In this document: positions 1 through 7,631 of the stretch, one piece after another
How the letters are laid out: the number at the start of each line of letters is the position of its first letter
Position numbering within the stretch: the first letter of the stretch is position 1
Assembly (NCBI GenBank): GCA_002431305.1
Contig: DJEG01000126.1
Location: 1-20,848, forward strand
From: Ruminococcaceae bacterium UBA5904
GTDB taxonomy: Bacteria > Bacillota > Clostridia > Oscillospirales > Acutalibacteraceae
Direction: 5' to 3'
Length of the DNA: 20,848 bases
The notes under the pieces: model-generated
Seen by the model: only the letters and a program-made list of their open reading frames with translations
Database searches by the model: none
What the model was told of the DNA's origin: nothing
Position numbers and translations under genes: made by a program

Positions 1-70
1 GGCGACAGGATTCGAACCTGCGGCATCTTGCTCCCAAAGCAAGCGCTCTACCAAACTGAGCCACATCCCG
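1..70 (-). tRNA. tRNA-Pro (anticodon UGG), 3' end cut by window edge
   Basis: Read on the minus strand, positions 70 to 1 give a cloverleaf. It has a 7-nt acceptor strand CGGGATG, D stem GCTC/GAGC, anticodon stem CTTGC/GCAAG with loop TTTGGGA (anticodon TGG, proline), and T stem GCAGG/CCTGT with loop TTCGAAT. The last three acceptor bases, the discriminator and any CCA lie outside the window. Only four 3' acceptor bases are visible (CGCC), and they pair imperfectly with the 5' strand: G7-C66 and G4-C69 are good, U6-G67 is a wobble, and A5-C68 is a mismatch. A near-consensus promoter lies just upstream. Confidence 0.93.
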
Positions 71-89
71 TTATCCCTTAACGGAAGTT

Positions 90-118
90 ATTATACTACA
101 ACGGACAATAGATGTCAA
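90..118 (-). promoter_or_regulatory. Promoter of tRNA-Pro
   Basis: On the minus strand a consensus -35 TTGACA (118-113) is followed after 17 bases by a consensus -10 TATAAT (95-90). The tRNA 5' end lies 20 bases downstream of the -10 box, which suits a short leader. Confidence 0.85.
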
Positions 119-135
119 GAAATAATTTAAAAATA

Positions 136-164
136 TTGAATTTACATTAAAAATATGGTATACT
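136..164 (+). promoter_or_regulatory. Promoter of the oxidoreductase-lipase operon
   Basis: TTGAAT (136-141), a 17-base spacer, then TATACT (159-164). A TG dinucleotide sits one base before the -10, making an extended -10 element. The expected transcript start near 171 gives a leader of about 74 bases before the ATG at 245. Confidence 0.75.
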
Positions 165-244
165 TTTTATAAATTTCAATTATTTCGTATTAATATAATG
201 TACATTATTGCATAATGCGGCATTTGAACAGGGAGTGTATCAAA

Positions 245-1558
245 ATGAAAGGCAAAATTTTAGTTGCAGGTGCGGGACACGGCGGACTGTCATGCGCGGC
301 AAACCTCGCAAAGAGCGGATTCAACGTTACCGTACTCGAAAAGAAGAAACGCGAAGATTTAGGCTACGACTGGGACGACGTATTTTTTATAGACTGCCTT
401 GATAAGGCGGGATTTCCGAAAATGGACGAAAAATATTATCATCATTCGTATCCGCTTCACTGCACGTCTCCGAATAAAAAAGACTGGATTTTACAGGATT
501 TTTCGGGACACGACCTCGACTGCTCGGTTGACAGAAAGTATCTGTTAAGATATATGATATCCTTCTGCGAGGAGTGCGGAGTCAAGTTTATATTTGAGGC
601 TGAGATTGCGTCCCCGATAACCGACGGTGCGCGCGTTACCGGCGTAAAGGTAAAGCAGAACGGCATATTCTATGATTATAATGCCGATCTCGTTATTGAC
701 GCATGCGGTATGAATTCGACGCTCAGACAGCTTCTTCCCAATAAATGCGGTATTATCAACAACTTTGCCGACGACGAGTATTTCACCGTTTACAGAGCGT
801 TTTATGAGAGAAATAACGACTTAACGCCCGACGAGCCTTACAACGTATATTTTTATCATAATTATGAGGGCGGAGTCGACTGGGTTCTCTGTGAGGAGGA
901 TTATATAGACGTTCTCGTCGGCAGATTCGGCAAAAAGCTGACTCAGGAGCAGATTGACAACGCGCTTGCCGATTTCAGAAAGGATTATTCGTCGCTGGGC
1001 GAGAAAATTGTCAGGGGCGGTCAGGTAAATACTCTGCCGATAAGACGTATGATTCCCATGATGGTATGCGATTCGTATGCCGCAATAGGCGACAGCGCCG
1101 GTATGACGATTCCGCTTATCGGTTCGGGTATTGCGAATTCGATAAAAGCGGGCAAGATTCTCGCCGATGTTATCGAGGAATGCGGCGGCGACTATTCGAG
1201 AAAAAATCTCTGGCAGTACGAGTACAGATATTTCAATGAGATAGGCAAGGATCTCGTTCTGCTCGATATCGTACGCAGAGTTATCATCTCCGTTAAGGGC
1301 GAGGACGTTGACTTCATGCTCAACAATAAGATTCTTACGTCCTCGGATATCGCAATGGCGAGTGGCGGCGGATTCGATTTGAACGTACCCGCTCTTGCCA
1401 AAAAAGGTGCGAAGCTTCTTAAAAATCTCGCTCTCGTTGCGGGAACCGTTCCAAAGGTTCTCGGCGTTCTTAAAATAAAGAAAGTATGCGATTCGATGCC
1501 CATAGAGTACGACGAAAAGAAAGTCAGTGAGTGGATAGAGGAATACACCTCGCTGTAA
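245..1558 (+). CDS. FAD-dependent oxidoreductase (geranylgeranyl reductase / FixC-like)
   Basis: A 437-residue flavoprotein of the p-hydroxybenzoate hydroxylase-fold group, probably soluble. The N-terminus has the dinucleotide-binding motif GAGHGG (residues 9-14), with the strand-2 acidic residue at the end of VTVLE (Glu32). A mid-protein strand reads VIDACGMNS (about 150-158). The second FAD motif is GDSAG (282-286), followed by a Gly-rich turn and helix. These motifs fit geranylgeranyl-reductase/FixC-type oxidoreductases; the substrate cannot be named. I chose the ATG at 245 over the in-frame ATG at 215 because AGGGAG lies about 9 bases before it and the homology begins there. The next gene starts 25 bases downstream on the same strand and encodes a secreted lipase, so both may act on lipids, but that is inference. 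A hydroxylase or an isoprenoid reductase is also possible. Confidence 0.85.
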   Translation: MKGKILVAGAGHGGLSCAANLAKSGFNVTVLEKKKREDLGYDWDDVFFIDCLDKAGFPKMDEKYYHHSYPLHCTSPNKKDWILQDFSGHDLDCSVDRKYLLRYMISFCEECGVKFIFEAEIASPITDGARVTGVKVKQNGIFYDYNADLVIDACGMNSTLRQLLPNKCGIINNFADDEYFTVYRAFYERNNDLTPDEPYNVYFYHNYEGGVDWVLCEEDYIDVLVGRFGKKLTQEQIDNALADFRKDYSSLGEKIVRGGQVNTLPIRRMIPMMVCDSYAAIGDSAGMTIPLIGSGIANSIKAGKILADVIEECGGDYSRKNLWQYEYRYFNEIGKDLVLLDIVRRVIISVKGEDVDFMLNNKILTSSDIAMASGGGFDLNVPALAKKGAKLLKNLALVAGTVPKVLGVLKIKKVCDSMPIEYDEKKVSEWIEEYTSL

Positions 1559-1583
1559 TTTGAGAGGACGAAAGAATTAAACG

Positions 1584-3044
1584 ATGAAAAGATTACTGTG
1601 TATAATTCTCAGTGTTTTAATGATTCTGCCGTTGAGCGTCACGGCGTTTGCAGAGACGGGCGAAGCGGATGACGAATCGGAATGCACTCAGCTTCCGATT
1701 ATATTCGTACGCGGAATGGATTTTCCCAATGTAAAAATAAACCCCGATTCCGACGACAGTGAAAACGCAATAAAATTTGATTTTAAAACCGTTGCTCCGT
1801 TTGCCTCGAAAGCCGTTTTGAATCTTATAAAGGGCGACAAGGATTCGGCTCTCGAAAACGTTATCGACTGCGCGTACGACGTTTTAAAGTACAATTCAAT
1901 GGACGAAAACGGCGATCCGCTTTATAACACGGGGATGGTTAAATATCCCGAGAGCGCGGAAAATTATCCGTTCTTTTATGACGAGGATTATCTCGAAAAC
2001 GGCTTGACCCATACGCTTATCGAGACAATGCCCGCAAAGCACGTTTACTACATTCATTATGACTGGAGACTTGACCCGCTCACCGTCGCGGACGAAATTA
2101 ACGACGCGGTAAACAAAGCGATTGAGTCGACGGGTCACAGCAAGGTAAAGATAATCTGTTCGAGCATGGGCGGAATCATGACGATGGGCTATCTCACGAA
2201 ATACGGATATGACAAAGTCGAAAGATGTCTGTTCATGTCCTCGACGTTCTGCGGAGCGCAGGTTGCCTCCGACATGTTCACGGGCAAAATCGAGTTTACA
2301 CCCGAAACGCTTTATAACTTCTGTTACAACGCCGTTTCGGATTCGTTCATTCTCTCGAGAATCGTAAAGTCGCTTTATAAATCCGGACTTTTTAACTCTC
2401 TTATGAAAGTTACGGACTATATAGTCGATAATTATAAGGACGAAGTCTACGAGAGAGTTTTCATCCCCGTATTTTCTCACATGCCCGTATTCTGGGGTCT
2501 TATCCAGCCCGAGGATTACGAGGAAGCAATTGATTACGTCTTAGGCGGAAGATGCGGCGAGAACGCCGAATTCTTAAAGAGAACCGACGCGCTTCAGGAC
2601 ATGATGAAGAACAGAAACGAGCTTCTTGATAACATGATAGCCGACGGAGTTAAAATCGCGGTTGTATCAAATTACAATCTGCCTCTTGCTCCCATATATG
2701 AGAGCGCGGATTTTAACAGCGATACGGTTTTGGAGACACGTCAGACCTCGGGTTATGCGACGGTTGCAAAGTACGGCGAAACGCTCGGAGACGACTATGT
2801 TCCCGAAAATGAGAAATATCTCTCTCCCGACAGAGTCGTTGACCTCTCGACGGCGATTCTGCCCGAGTATACTTATATTATAAAGAACGCTCCGCACGTT
2901 GCATGTTCGTACGGTACGGAATATAATGAATTTGCAATGTATCTTTTAACGACTGACGGCGATTTAAAACCCGGAACAGATGAAAGATATCCGCAGTTCA
3001 TGGTTTCGGACAAATCAAAGGAGACGCTGAAAGCATTTGATTAA
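1584..3044 (+). CDS. Secreted LCAT-like lipase/acyltransferase (alpha/beta hydrolase)
   Basis: A 486-residue exported protein. Residues 1-23 form a signal peptide: MKR, a hydrophobic core, then AFA before ETGEADD. The motif YDWR (159-162) is typical of the lecithin:cholesterol acyltransferase-like family. The nucleophile elbow reads CSSMGG (192-197), so Ser194 is the likely nucleophile; the usual first Gly of GxSxG is Cys here. The likely acid is Asp403 or Asp404 in GDDYVP, and the likely base His438 in NAPHVA; these two are inferred by position. Residues 225-330 look like a helical cap. No LPXTG motif or C-terminal anchor is seen, so the protein is probably released or loosely cell-associated. 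GAGAGG at 1562-1567 is the only ribosome site, with a long spacing of about 16 bases. It is cotranscribed with the upstream FAD enzyme and ends at the shared terminator. Confidence 0.85.
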   Translation: MKRLLCIILSVLMILPLSVTAFAETGEADDESECTQLPIIFVRGMDFPNVKINPDSDDSENAIKFDFKTVAPFASKAVLNLIKGDKDSALENVIDCAYDVLKYNSMDENGDPLYNTGMVKYPESAENYPFFYDEDYLENGLTHTLIETMPAKHVYYIHYDWRLDPLTVADEINDAVNKAIESTGHSKVKIICSSMGGIMTMGYLTKYGYDKVERCLFMSSTFCGAQVASDMFTGKIEFTPETLYNFCYNAVSDSFILSRIVKSLYKSGLFNSLMKVTDYIVDNYKDEVYERVFIPVFSHMPVFWGLIQPEDYEEAIDYVLGGRCGENAEFLKRTDALQDMMKNRNELLDNMIADGVKIAVVSNYNLPLAPIYESADFNSDTVLETRQTSGYATVAKYGETLGDDYVPENEKYLSPDRVVDLSTAILPEYTYIIKNAPHVACSYGTEYNEFAMYLLTTDGDLKPGTDERYPQFMVSDKSKETLKAFD

Positions 3045-3062
3045 AATTCAATAAAAACAAAC

Positions 3063-3100
3063 GGTGCTGTAAACTCATTTTTTTACAGCACCTGTTTTTT
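3063..3100 (+). terminator. Bidirectional intrinsic terminator between convergent genes
   Basis: An 11-bp perfect stem GGTGCTGTAAA (3063-3073) / TTTACAGCACC (3082-3092) encloses an 8-base loop. It is followed by T-rich GTTTTTT (3094-3100) on the plus strand. On the minus strand the stem is followed by GTTTGTTTTTATTG, so the same hairpin can end both the lipase operon and the minus-strand maturase gene. Confidence 0.93.
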
Positions 3101-3118
3101 AATTTATAACGGGGATTT

Positions 3119-4210
3119 TTAACATCCCCTATTTTTTGAAAACACTCGAAACAACGGCAAACATGATGAGAAGAATTTTTTATATGCCTCGCAGTAGTCC
3201 CTGTCTTCTTTCTGCCGTTTGCATCCGCCCGCGCGGCACAGCGGGAAAAACGCGCATTTTCTGCACTTATCGCCGACGGTAAGGCTCTCTCTTATAAAGA
3301 CCTCAGCCCGTTTCGACCTCGCCGCCGAGGACAGCGAAACGGAATTTATATTGCCCAACAGCCAATCGTCCGTACAGTAGAAGTCACACGGATAAATATT
3401 TCCGTTGCCCTCTATTACAAACTGATGCGTGCAGTGTCCGCACAGTCCGCACTGTTCGGGATGTTCGCCCAAATACATTCTGACAAGATTGTCAAAGTAA
3501 CGTATGCTTATATAATTTCCGCGTACAAAATCCTTTACGTACAGATTGAAAATTTCGATAAGATACTTCGCGTACTGCTCGTTCGTCATGTACAGCTCGC
3601 TCTCGCTGTTATCGCCGAACGGGCGCAGACACGGTATAAACTGCAAATATTTATACCCCTGTGTGCGGAAATGGCGGTATATCTTGCCCGCGTTGTCGGC
3701 GCATGAGCCCGTCAGAACGGTAAGAATATTAAATTCCACGCCGTACTTTTTGAAAATCTCAGCCGTGCGCGTTATTTTGTAGTAAGAATTCTGTCCGTCG
3801 GACGTGAGCCTGAATCGGTTGTTTTCGTAATCGCCGTCGAGACTTAATCCTGCGAGAAATTCGTTTTCTCTGAAAAATTTTGCCCAGTCGGAGTTTACGA
3901 GCGTCCCGTTTGTCTGGATGCCGTAAAATATCCGCGAATTTTTAATATTATTTTTTTTTACGGTATCGACAAAAAATTTAAAATAATCAATCCCCGCAAT
4001 AAGCGGTTCTCCGCCCTGAAACGAGAACGAAATGCTCTCGCCCGAGGCGAATTCCAGTGCGCTTTTAATAAGATTTTCGGCGGTCGTTTCGCTCATTTTT
4101 CCGAATGAAAATTCATCTCTTGATGACGAAACGTCGCAGTAAAAGCAGTATTTACATCGTAAATTACAAAGACTCGACGCGGGTTTTATCATTATCGACA
4201 GGGGAGGCAT
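3119..4210 (-). CDS. Anaerobic sulfatase-maturating enzyme (radical SAM, SPASM domain)
   Basis: A 363-residue cytoplasmic radical SAM enzyme. It oxidises the active-site Cys of sulfatases to formylglycine, using S-adenosylmethionine and Fe-S clusters. The radical SAM motif CxxxCxxC is C15, C19, C22 in SSLCNLRCKYC. The C-terminal SPASM region has Cys254, 257, 260, 275, 279, 316, 319, 325, 330 and 340 for two auxiliary clusters. YPCDFY carries Asp276, matching the catalytic Asp of Clostridium perfringens anSME as I recall it. QGGEP (65-69) and the MPPLS start also match that enzyme. The start ATG overlaps the sulfatase stop by one base (TAATG), and GAGGGG lies about 9 bases upstream inside the sulfatase gene, so translation is probably coupled. 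The neighbouring sulfatase is its evident substrate. Sensitivity of such clusters to oxygen supports an anaerobic host. Confidence 0.95.
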   Translation of the reverse strand: MPPLSIMIKPASSLCNLRCKYCFYCDVSSSRDEFSFGKMSETTAENLIKSALEFASGESISFSFQGGEPLIAGIDYFKFFVDTVKKNNIKNSRIFYGIQTNGTLVNSDWAKFFRENEFLAGLSLDGDYENNRFRLTSDGQNSYYKITRTAEIFKKYGVEFNILTVLTGSCADNAGKIYRHFRTQGYKYLQFIPCLRPFGDNSESELYMTNEQYAKYLIEIFNLYVKDFVRGNYISIRYFDNLVRMYLGEHPEQCGLCGHCTHQFVIEGNGNIYPCDFYCTDDWLLGNINSVSLSSAARSKRAEVFIRESLTVGDKCRKCAFFPLCRAGGCKRQKEDRDYCEAYKKFFSSCLPLFRVFSKNRGC

Positions 4211-6225
4211 TATTTTATTCCCCTCGGATTATTTTCAAAATCCGACTGAATCGAGTCAAGTTTTTCATGCATTTCATCGGCGATTGTCGGATATGCGGGT
4301 GTTCTGTTGTAGTTTTCGCCCTCGTCGTCGGTCAGAATGTGAAGCCAGTTTTTGCGGAACTTATCAAAGAACGCGGAGTTATCATTCTGAATATTCTTAA
4401 AATACTTAAATGTAACGTATTTATTGTCGTTGAGAACGTCGAAATCATAATCCTTGTATTCGTCGAGACTCTTTATGTAATCGGTCGGTACCGTGTACTG
4501 TATCGCCTTGATTTTACGGCGTTTCATGTGCAGAATCGGGCTGTCGGACGTGTGAATTACGGTGTCGTTTTTGATTAAGTCGACCATGGATTTGCCGTCT
4601 ATCGTTCTGTCCGAGGGGAGATAATCGCCCTGTCCCGAATTGCCCGTTATCGAGCACATATTTATAAGCGTCGGGAACAAATCTACGAAGGTTGCGCTCT
4701 GCGAACGCGTTCCGCCCTTTTCGAAAAGCCCGTTGTTATTGTCCCAGCGAATCATGAACGGAACCTTTTGTCCGCCTTCGTATGCAAGATATTTTCCTCC
4801 TCGAAGCTCGCCCGTCGAACCTTCGAGCGCGGGACCGTTATCCGAGGTGAATATAATTATCGTGTCGTCCAGTACGCCTAATTCTTCCATAGTATTGAAT
4901 AATTCGCCGAGGTAATGGTCGAACTCCTCAACGCAGTCTACGTAAGTTCCCATGCCCGACGTACCCTTGAATTCGTCGCCGACATAGACGGGTGCGTGAG
5001 GCCACGGAGTCGTGTAATATGCAAAGAACGGCTCGTCGGAATTTTTAACGGTATCGGTTATCCAGTCGGATATCTCCTTGTGAATCCACTTTGTAGCGTT
5101 CGACTGGTCTTTTAATTCGTCGGTGCCGTGTACGATTTCGTACTCGCCGTTTTCCTCCTTGACATGGTAAAACGGTTTCATATCGTTAACGTGGTGGCTT
5201 CCGTAGAACACGTCGAAGCCCTGATTTGTCGGCAGGTACTCGCCGTAGTCGCCAAGGTGCCACTTTCCGAAACAACCCGTGTTGTATCCGGCGCTCTTGA
5301 ATACTTCTGCAATCGTTATCTCGTCGCCGAGCATGCCGTCGGTATTGTTGAGCATTTCGACGCTGTTGAATACTCTGGTCTGCGCAAACGGCGTAAAGCA
5401 GTTTACGGTCGGATAAATAACGTTGTCGGCGTAACCGCGGTACGGATATCTGCCCGTAAGGGCGGCGAAACGCGCGGGCGAGCATACGGAATAGCTTGAA
5501 TAGAAATTTTCGAAATTGAGCCCGTTTTCGCCTATCGAATCAATATTAGGCGTGTCGTAAATCGCGCCGTTTAACGAAATATCGGAGCAGCCGAGGTCGT
5601 CCATTAATATTACGAGAACGTTTGGCTTGCCCTTCGCGTTTTTATCAACGCCGTTGAGATAATCGTCCTGTCCGTCCCACATTCTCTCGGTGACGGGCTT
5701 CGTTCTCATATTCATTGTAAGAACGTAGAATATCGACGAGCCGACAAGGAGAAAGCTCATCGCCCCGCACAGAACTTTTTTAAGCGCGTCGGATTTGAAC
5801 GCCTTTTTCGCAAATACAAATATAAGAGCGAGGAAAACAATGCCCGGCAGAGCGATAAGAAGATTACCGCCGAGTCTCGTAAAGAAATTGCCCTCGCCGG
5901 TGATGAGCGGATGCTCCGCGCTCGAAAATCCCGCCTTACCGCTTATCAGCGCGCCGAAACCCGCGTCCGCGCCCCATATAACATGGAACAAAAACGTGCC
6001 GAGCCCTGCCGTGAGATAACCCGCAAGCATTGTAAGATATACTTTCTTTTTTATTATAATCGATAATAATATAACCGCGGCTGCGATACAGCAGTAACCC
6101 GCCGAAACAATCGCTATGATATTCTGTCTCGTGATAAGCTGTAAGAGCATTATTATAACGCCCAGTGCAAGCATTATTATCGGAAAAACCTTTTTACCGT
6201 TGTCGAATTCGAGTTTTCTTTTCAT
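4210..6225 (-). CDS. Membrane-anchored Cys-type sulfatase
   Basis: A 671-residue protein with five predicted N-terminal membrane segments (about residues 13-32, 35-58, 62-85, 121-140, 151-171) and then an arylsulfatase-family domain. With the N-terminus inside, five passes put the catalytic domain outside the cell. The signature CSPAR (Cys248-Arg252) followed by LTGRYP marks Cys248 for conversion to formylglycine. Metal and catalytic residues are visible as DDLG (Asp209, Asp210), GKWHLG (Lys321, His323), WPHAP (His410) and TSDNGP (Asp462, Asn463). The start at 6225 is chosen because GGGGTG lies about 5 bases upstream; the longer in-frame ATG at 6300 falls upstream of the promoter. The substrate is unknown: a sulfated glycan, aryl or choline sulfate ester are all possible. 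Its maturase overlaps the 3' end. Confidence 0.93.
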   Translation of the reverse strand: MKRKLEFDNGKKVFPIIMLALGVIIMLLQLITRQNIIAIVSAGYCCIAAAVILLSIIIKKKVYLTMLAGYLTAGLGTFLFHVIWGADAGFGALISGKAGFSSAEHPLITGEGNFFTRLGGNLLIALPGIVFLALIFVFAKKAFKSDALKKVLCGAMSFLLVGSSIFYVLTMNMRTKPVTERMWDGQDDYLNGVDKNAKGKPNVLVILMDDLGCSDISLNGAIYDTPNIDSIGENGLNFENFYSSYSVCSPARFAALTGRYPYRGYADNVIYPTVNCFTPFAQTRVFNSVEMLNNTDGMLGDEITIAEVFKSAGYNTGCFGKWHLGDYGEYLPTNQGFDVFYGSHHVNDMKPFYHVKEENGEYEIVHGTDELKDQSNATKWIHKEISDWITDTVKNSDEPFFAYYTTPWPHAPVYVGDEFKGTSGMGTYVDCVEEFDHYLGELFNTMEELGVLDDTIIIFTSDNGPALEGSTGELRGGKYLAYEGGQKVPFMIRWDNNNGLFEKGGTRSQSATFVDLFPTLINMCSITGNSGQGDYLPSDRTIDGKSMVDLIKNDTVIHTSDSPILHMKRRKIKAIQYTVPTDYIKSLDEYKDYDFDVLNDNKYVTFKYFKNIQNDNSAFFDKFRKNWLHILTDDEGENYNRTPAYPTIADEMHEKLDSIQSDFENNPRGIK

Positions 6226-6252
6226 TTCGGCACCCCGTTTTTTTTTACTTAT

Positions 6253-6281
6253 ATTATATAGAAAATAATCGAAAACGTCAA
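6253..6281 (-). promoter_or_regulatory. Promoter of the sulfatase-maturase operon
   Basis: On the minus strand TTGACG (6281-6276), a 17-base spacer and TATAAT (6258-6253). The expected start near 6246 leaves a short leader with the GGGGTG ribosome site before ATG 6225. Confidence 0.85.
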
Positions 6282-6302
6282 TAATTCGTTGCTGTATCAA
6301 TG

Positions 6303-6331
6303 TTGACAGAACGGAACTTTTGCTGTATAAT
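6303..6331 (+). promoter_or_regulatory. Promoter of the acyltransferase gene
   Basis: Full consensus TTGACA (6303-6308), 17 bases, TATAAT (6326-6331). It is back to back with the sulfatase promoter, the two -35 boxes being 21 bases apart. A 9-base direct repeat TTGCTGTAT at 6289-6297 and 6320-6328 flanks and overlaps the promoter. Confidence 0.88.
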
Positions 6332-6355
6332 TTACATTATAAGGGAGATGGTCGT

Positions 6356-7474
6356 ATGATAAAGCGCATGCCCGCGTCATACTGCGGTGAAATAGACTTT
6401 TGGAAATTTCTGTGCTGTATTGTAATTGTAATACATCATTCGTTCCAGATATTCGGCGAACGTGTTTACATGAGTGCCGGGTCAATCTGCGTCGAATTCT
6501 TTTTCATGGTTTCCGGTTACTTTATGGCTATGTCGACGGCTAAAAGAAATGAAAAATACGACAGCTCTAAAATCGGAACGCAGACGGTTGACTTTCTGCT
6601 TCATAAAATAAAGGGATTAGTCCTTTGTTATGCGTTCGCGGTTGTCGTATGCTTAGGTATCAGAATTGCGTTCGAGGGTGCCGATAAAACGATTTTAAAC
6701 GCGAAGTTCCCGCTTGTAATCGTTGACTTGCTGTTCCTTAATGCGAGCGGACTTCCTCACTGGTATGTTTTTTCGTCGTCATGGTATCTGTCGGCAATGC
6801 TCATTGCAATGGCGGTTATTTACCCGATAATGAGAAAAAACCGCGATTTGTTTATCAACGTCGCGGCGCCGATTATCGCTGTCGTTTTGTATGCCGTTAT
6901 GCTGAAAGAGGACGGTTATGTCGTATCTCCCGATAAGTGGTATTATATAACCACAAAAGGCGTATTAAGAGGAATTGCGGGACTTTGTCTCGGCTGTACG
7001 GCATATTCATTCTGTGAGAGAGTGAAAAAACGCACATATTCTAAGGCGGTATCCGTTCTTTTCTCTCTTATCAATATTACCGCTATGGCGTATGCATTTA
7101 TTGTGCTTAATACGGATAAACTCGACCAGTCCATAACGCCCGCCGTTATTTTCATGTTTTTTATATGTTTATGCATATCGGCAAGTAAGGTTTCCGCGCT
7201 GGCTCCGATATTTAATTATTCCCCGTTTGCATATCTCGGAAAACTCAGCATGAGCGTTTACCTGTGTCATCAGAGTATTGCATATTTCGCGTCTGGAATT
7301 ATAAATAAGTCGCAGCCGCTTAAATCTCTCATCACTTCGACCCCTTCGCTCAGACCTGTTATACTTTGGTTTTATATTCTCGCCTCGGTATTGCTCGGCG
7401 TTATATGCCTCGGTGTCTGCTCGAGAATTCAAAACAAAATTAACAGTAAGAAAAACGAACCCGTGAAGACTTGA
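6356..7474 (+). CDS. Acyltransferase 3 family membrane protein
   Basis: A 372-residue, strongly hydrophobic protein with about ten predicted membrane segments, typical of the acyltransferase-3 (OafA/OatA-like) family. These proteins move acetyl or other acyl groups onto cell-surface glycans, peptidoglycan or small molecules. The N-terminus EIDFWKFLCCIVIVIHHSF carries the paired His27-His28 expected of the family's first membrane helix. FFFMVSGYFM in the next helix and LGKLSMSVYLCHQ near the C-terminus are also typical. No extracellular SGNH domain is fused. The start at 6356 is set by AGGGAG eight bases upstream; the in-frame ATG at 6320 lies inside the promoter. It is divergent from the membrane sulfatase, which may mean both tailor surface glycans, but the acceptor is unknown. 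Confidence 0.88.
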   Translation: MIKRMPASYCGEIDFWKFLCCIVIVIHHSFQIFGERVYMSAGSICVEFFFMVSGYFMAMSTAKRNEKYDSSKIGTQTVDFLLHKIKGLVLCYAFAVVVCLGIRIAFEGADKTILNAKFPLVIVDLLFLNASGLPHWYVFSSSWYLSAMLIAMAVIYPIMRKNRDLFINVAAPIIAVVLYAVMLKEDGYVVSPDKWYYITTKGVLRGIAGLCLGCTAYSFCERVKKRTYSKAVSVLFSLINITAMAYAFIVLNTDKLDQSITPAVIFMFFICLCISASKVSALAPIFNYSPFAYLGKLSMSVYLCHQSIAYFASGIINKSQPLKSLITSTPSLRPVILWFYILASVLLGVICLGVCSRIQNKINSKKNEPVKT

Positions 7475-7580
7475 TTTTTATGACGGTTGACACTAAAACA
7501 ATTGTTCCGATGACCGATGCGAACAGATATATTTCTTTTAACGGCTGTCGAAATAATATCATTGCATAAAAATAAATATA

Positions 7581-7610
7581 AAAAAGAACCCGTCGTTATT
7601 CGGCGGGTTC
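7581..7610 (-). terminator. Intrinsic terminator of argG
   Basis: A 10-bp stem with one G-T wobble, CGGCGGGTTC (7601-7610) / GAACCCGTCG (7586-7595), with a 5-base loop. On the minus strand it is followed by TTTTT and further T-rich sequence. It lies 21 bases past the argG stop. On the plus strand no T-tract follows, so it does not clearly end the acyltransferase transcript. Confidence 0.9.
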
Positions 7611-7631
7611 TCATTAGTTCTAATGATATAG

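Noticed and set aside
215..244. Longer start for the FAD oxidoreductase at ATG 215
   Set aside because: No ribosome site precedes it, whereas AGGGAG is well placed before ATG 245, where the family homology begins.
1896..2480. Minus-strand open frame of 194 codons inside the lipase gene
   Set aside because: It is antisense to a well-supported gene, has no ribosome site and no recognisable domain; the codon pattern of the sense gene explains it.
6226..6300. Longer N-terminus of the sulfatase from ATG 6300
   Set aside because: The extension spans the promoter at 6253-6281 and adds charged, non-membrane sequence with no homology.
7429..7614. Small minus-strand frame between the acyltransferase gene and argG
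   Set aside because: It contains the argG terminator hairpin and has no recognisable ribosome site, so it is not a gene.
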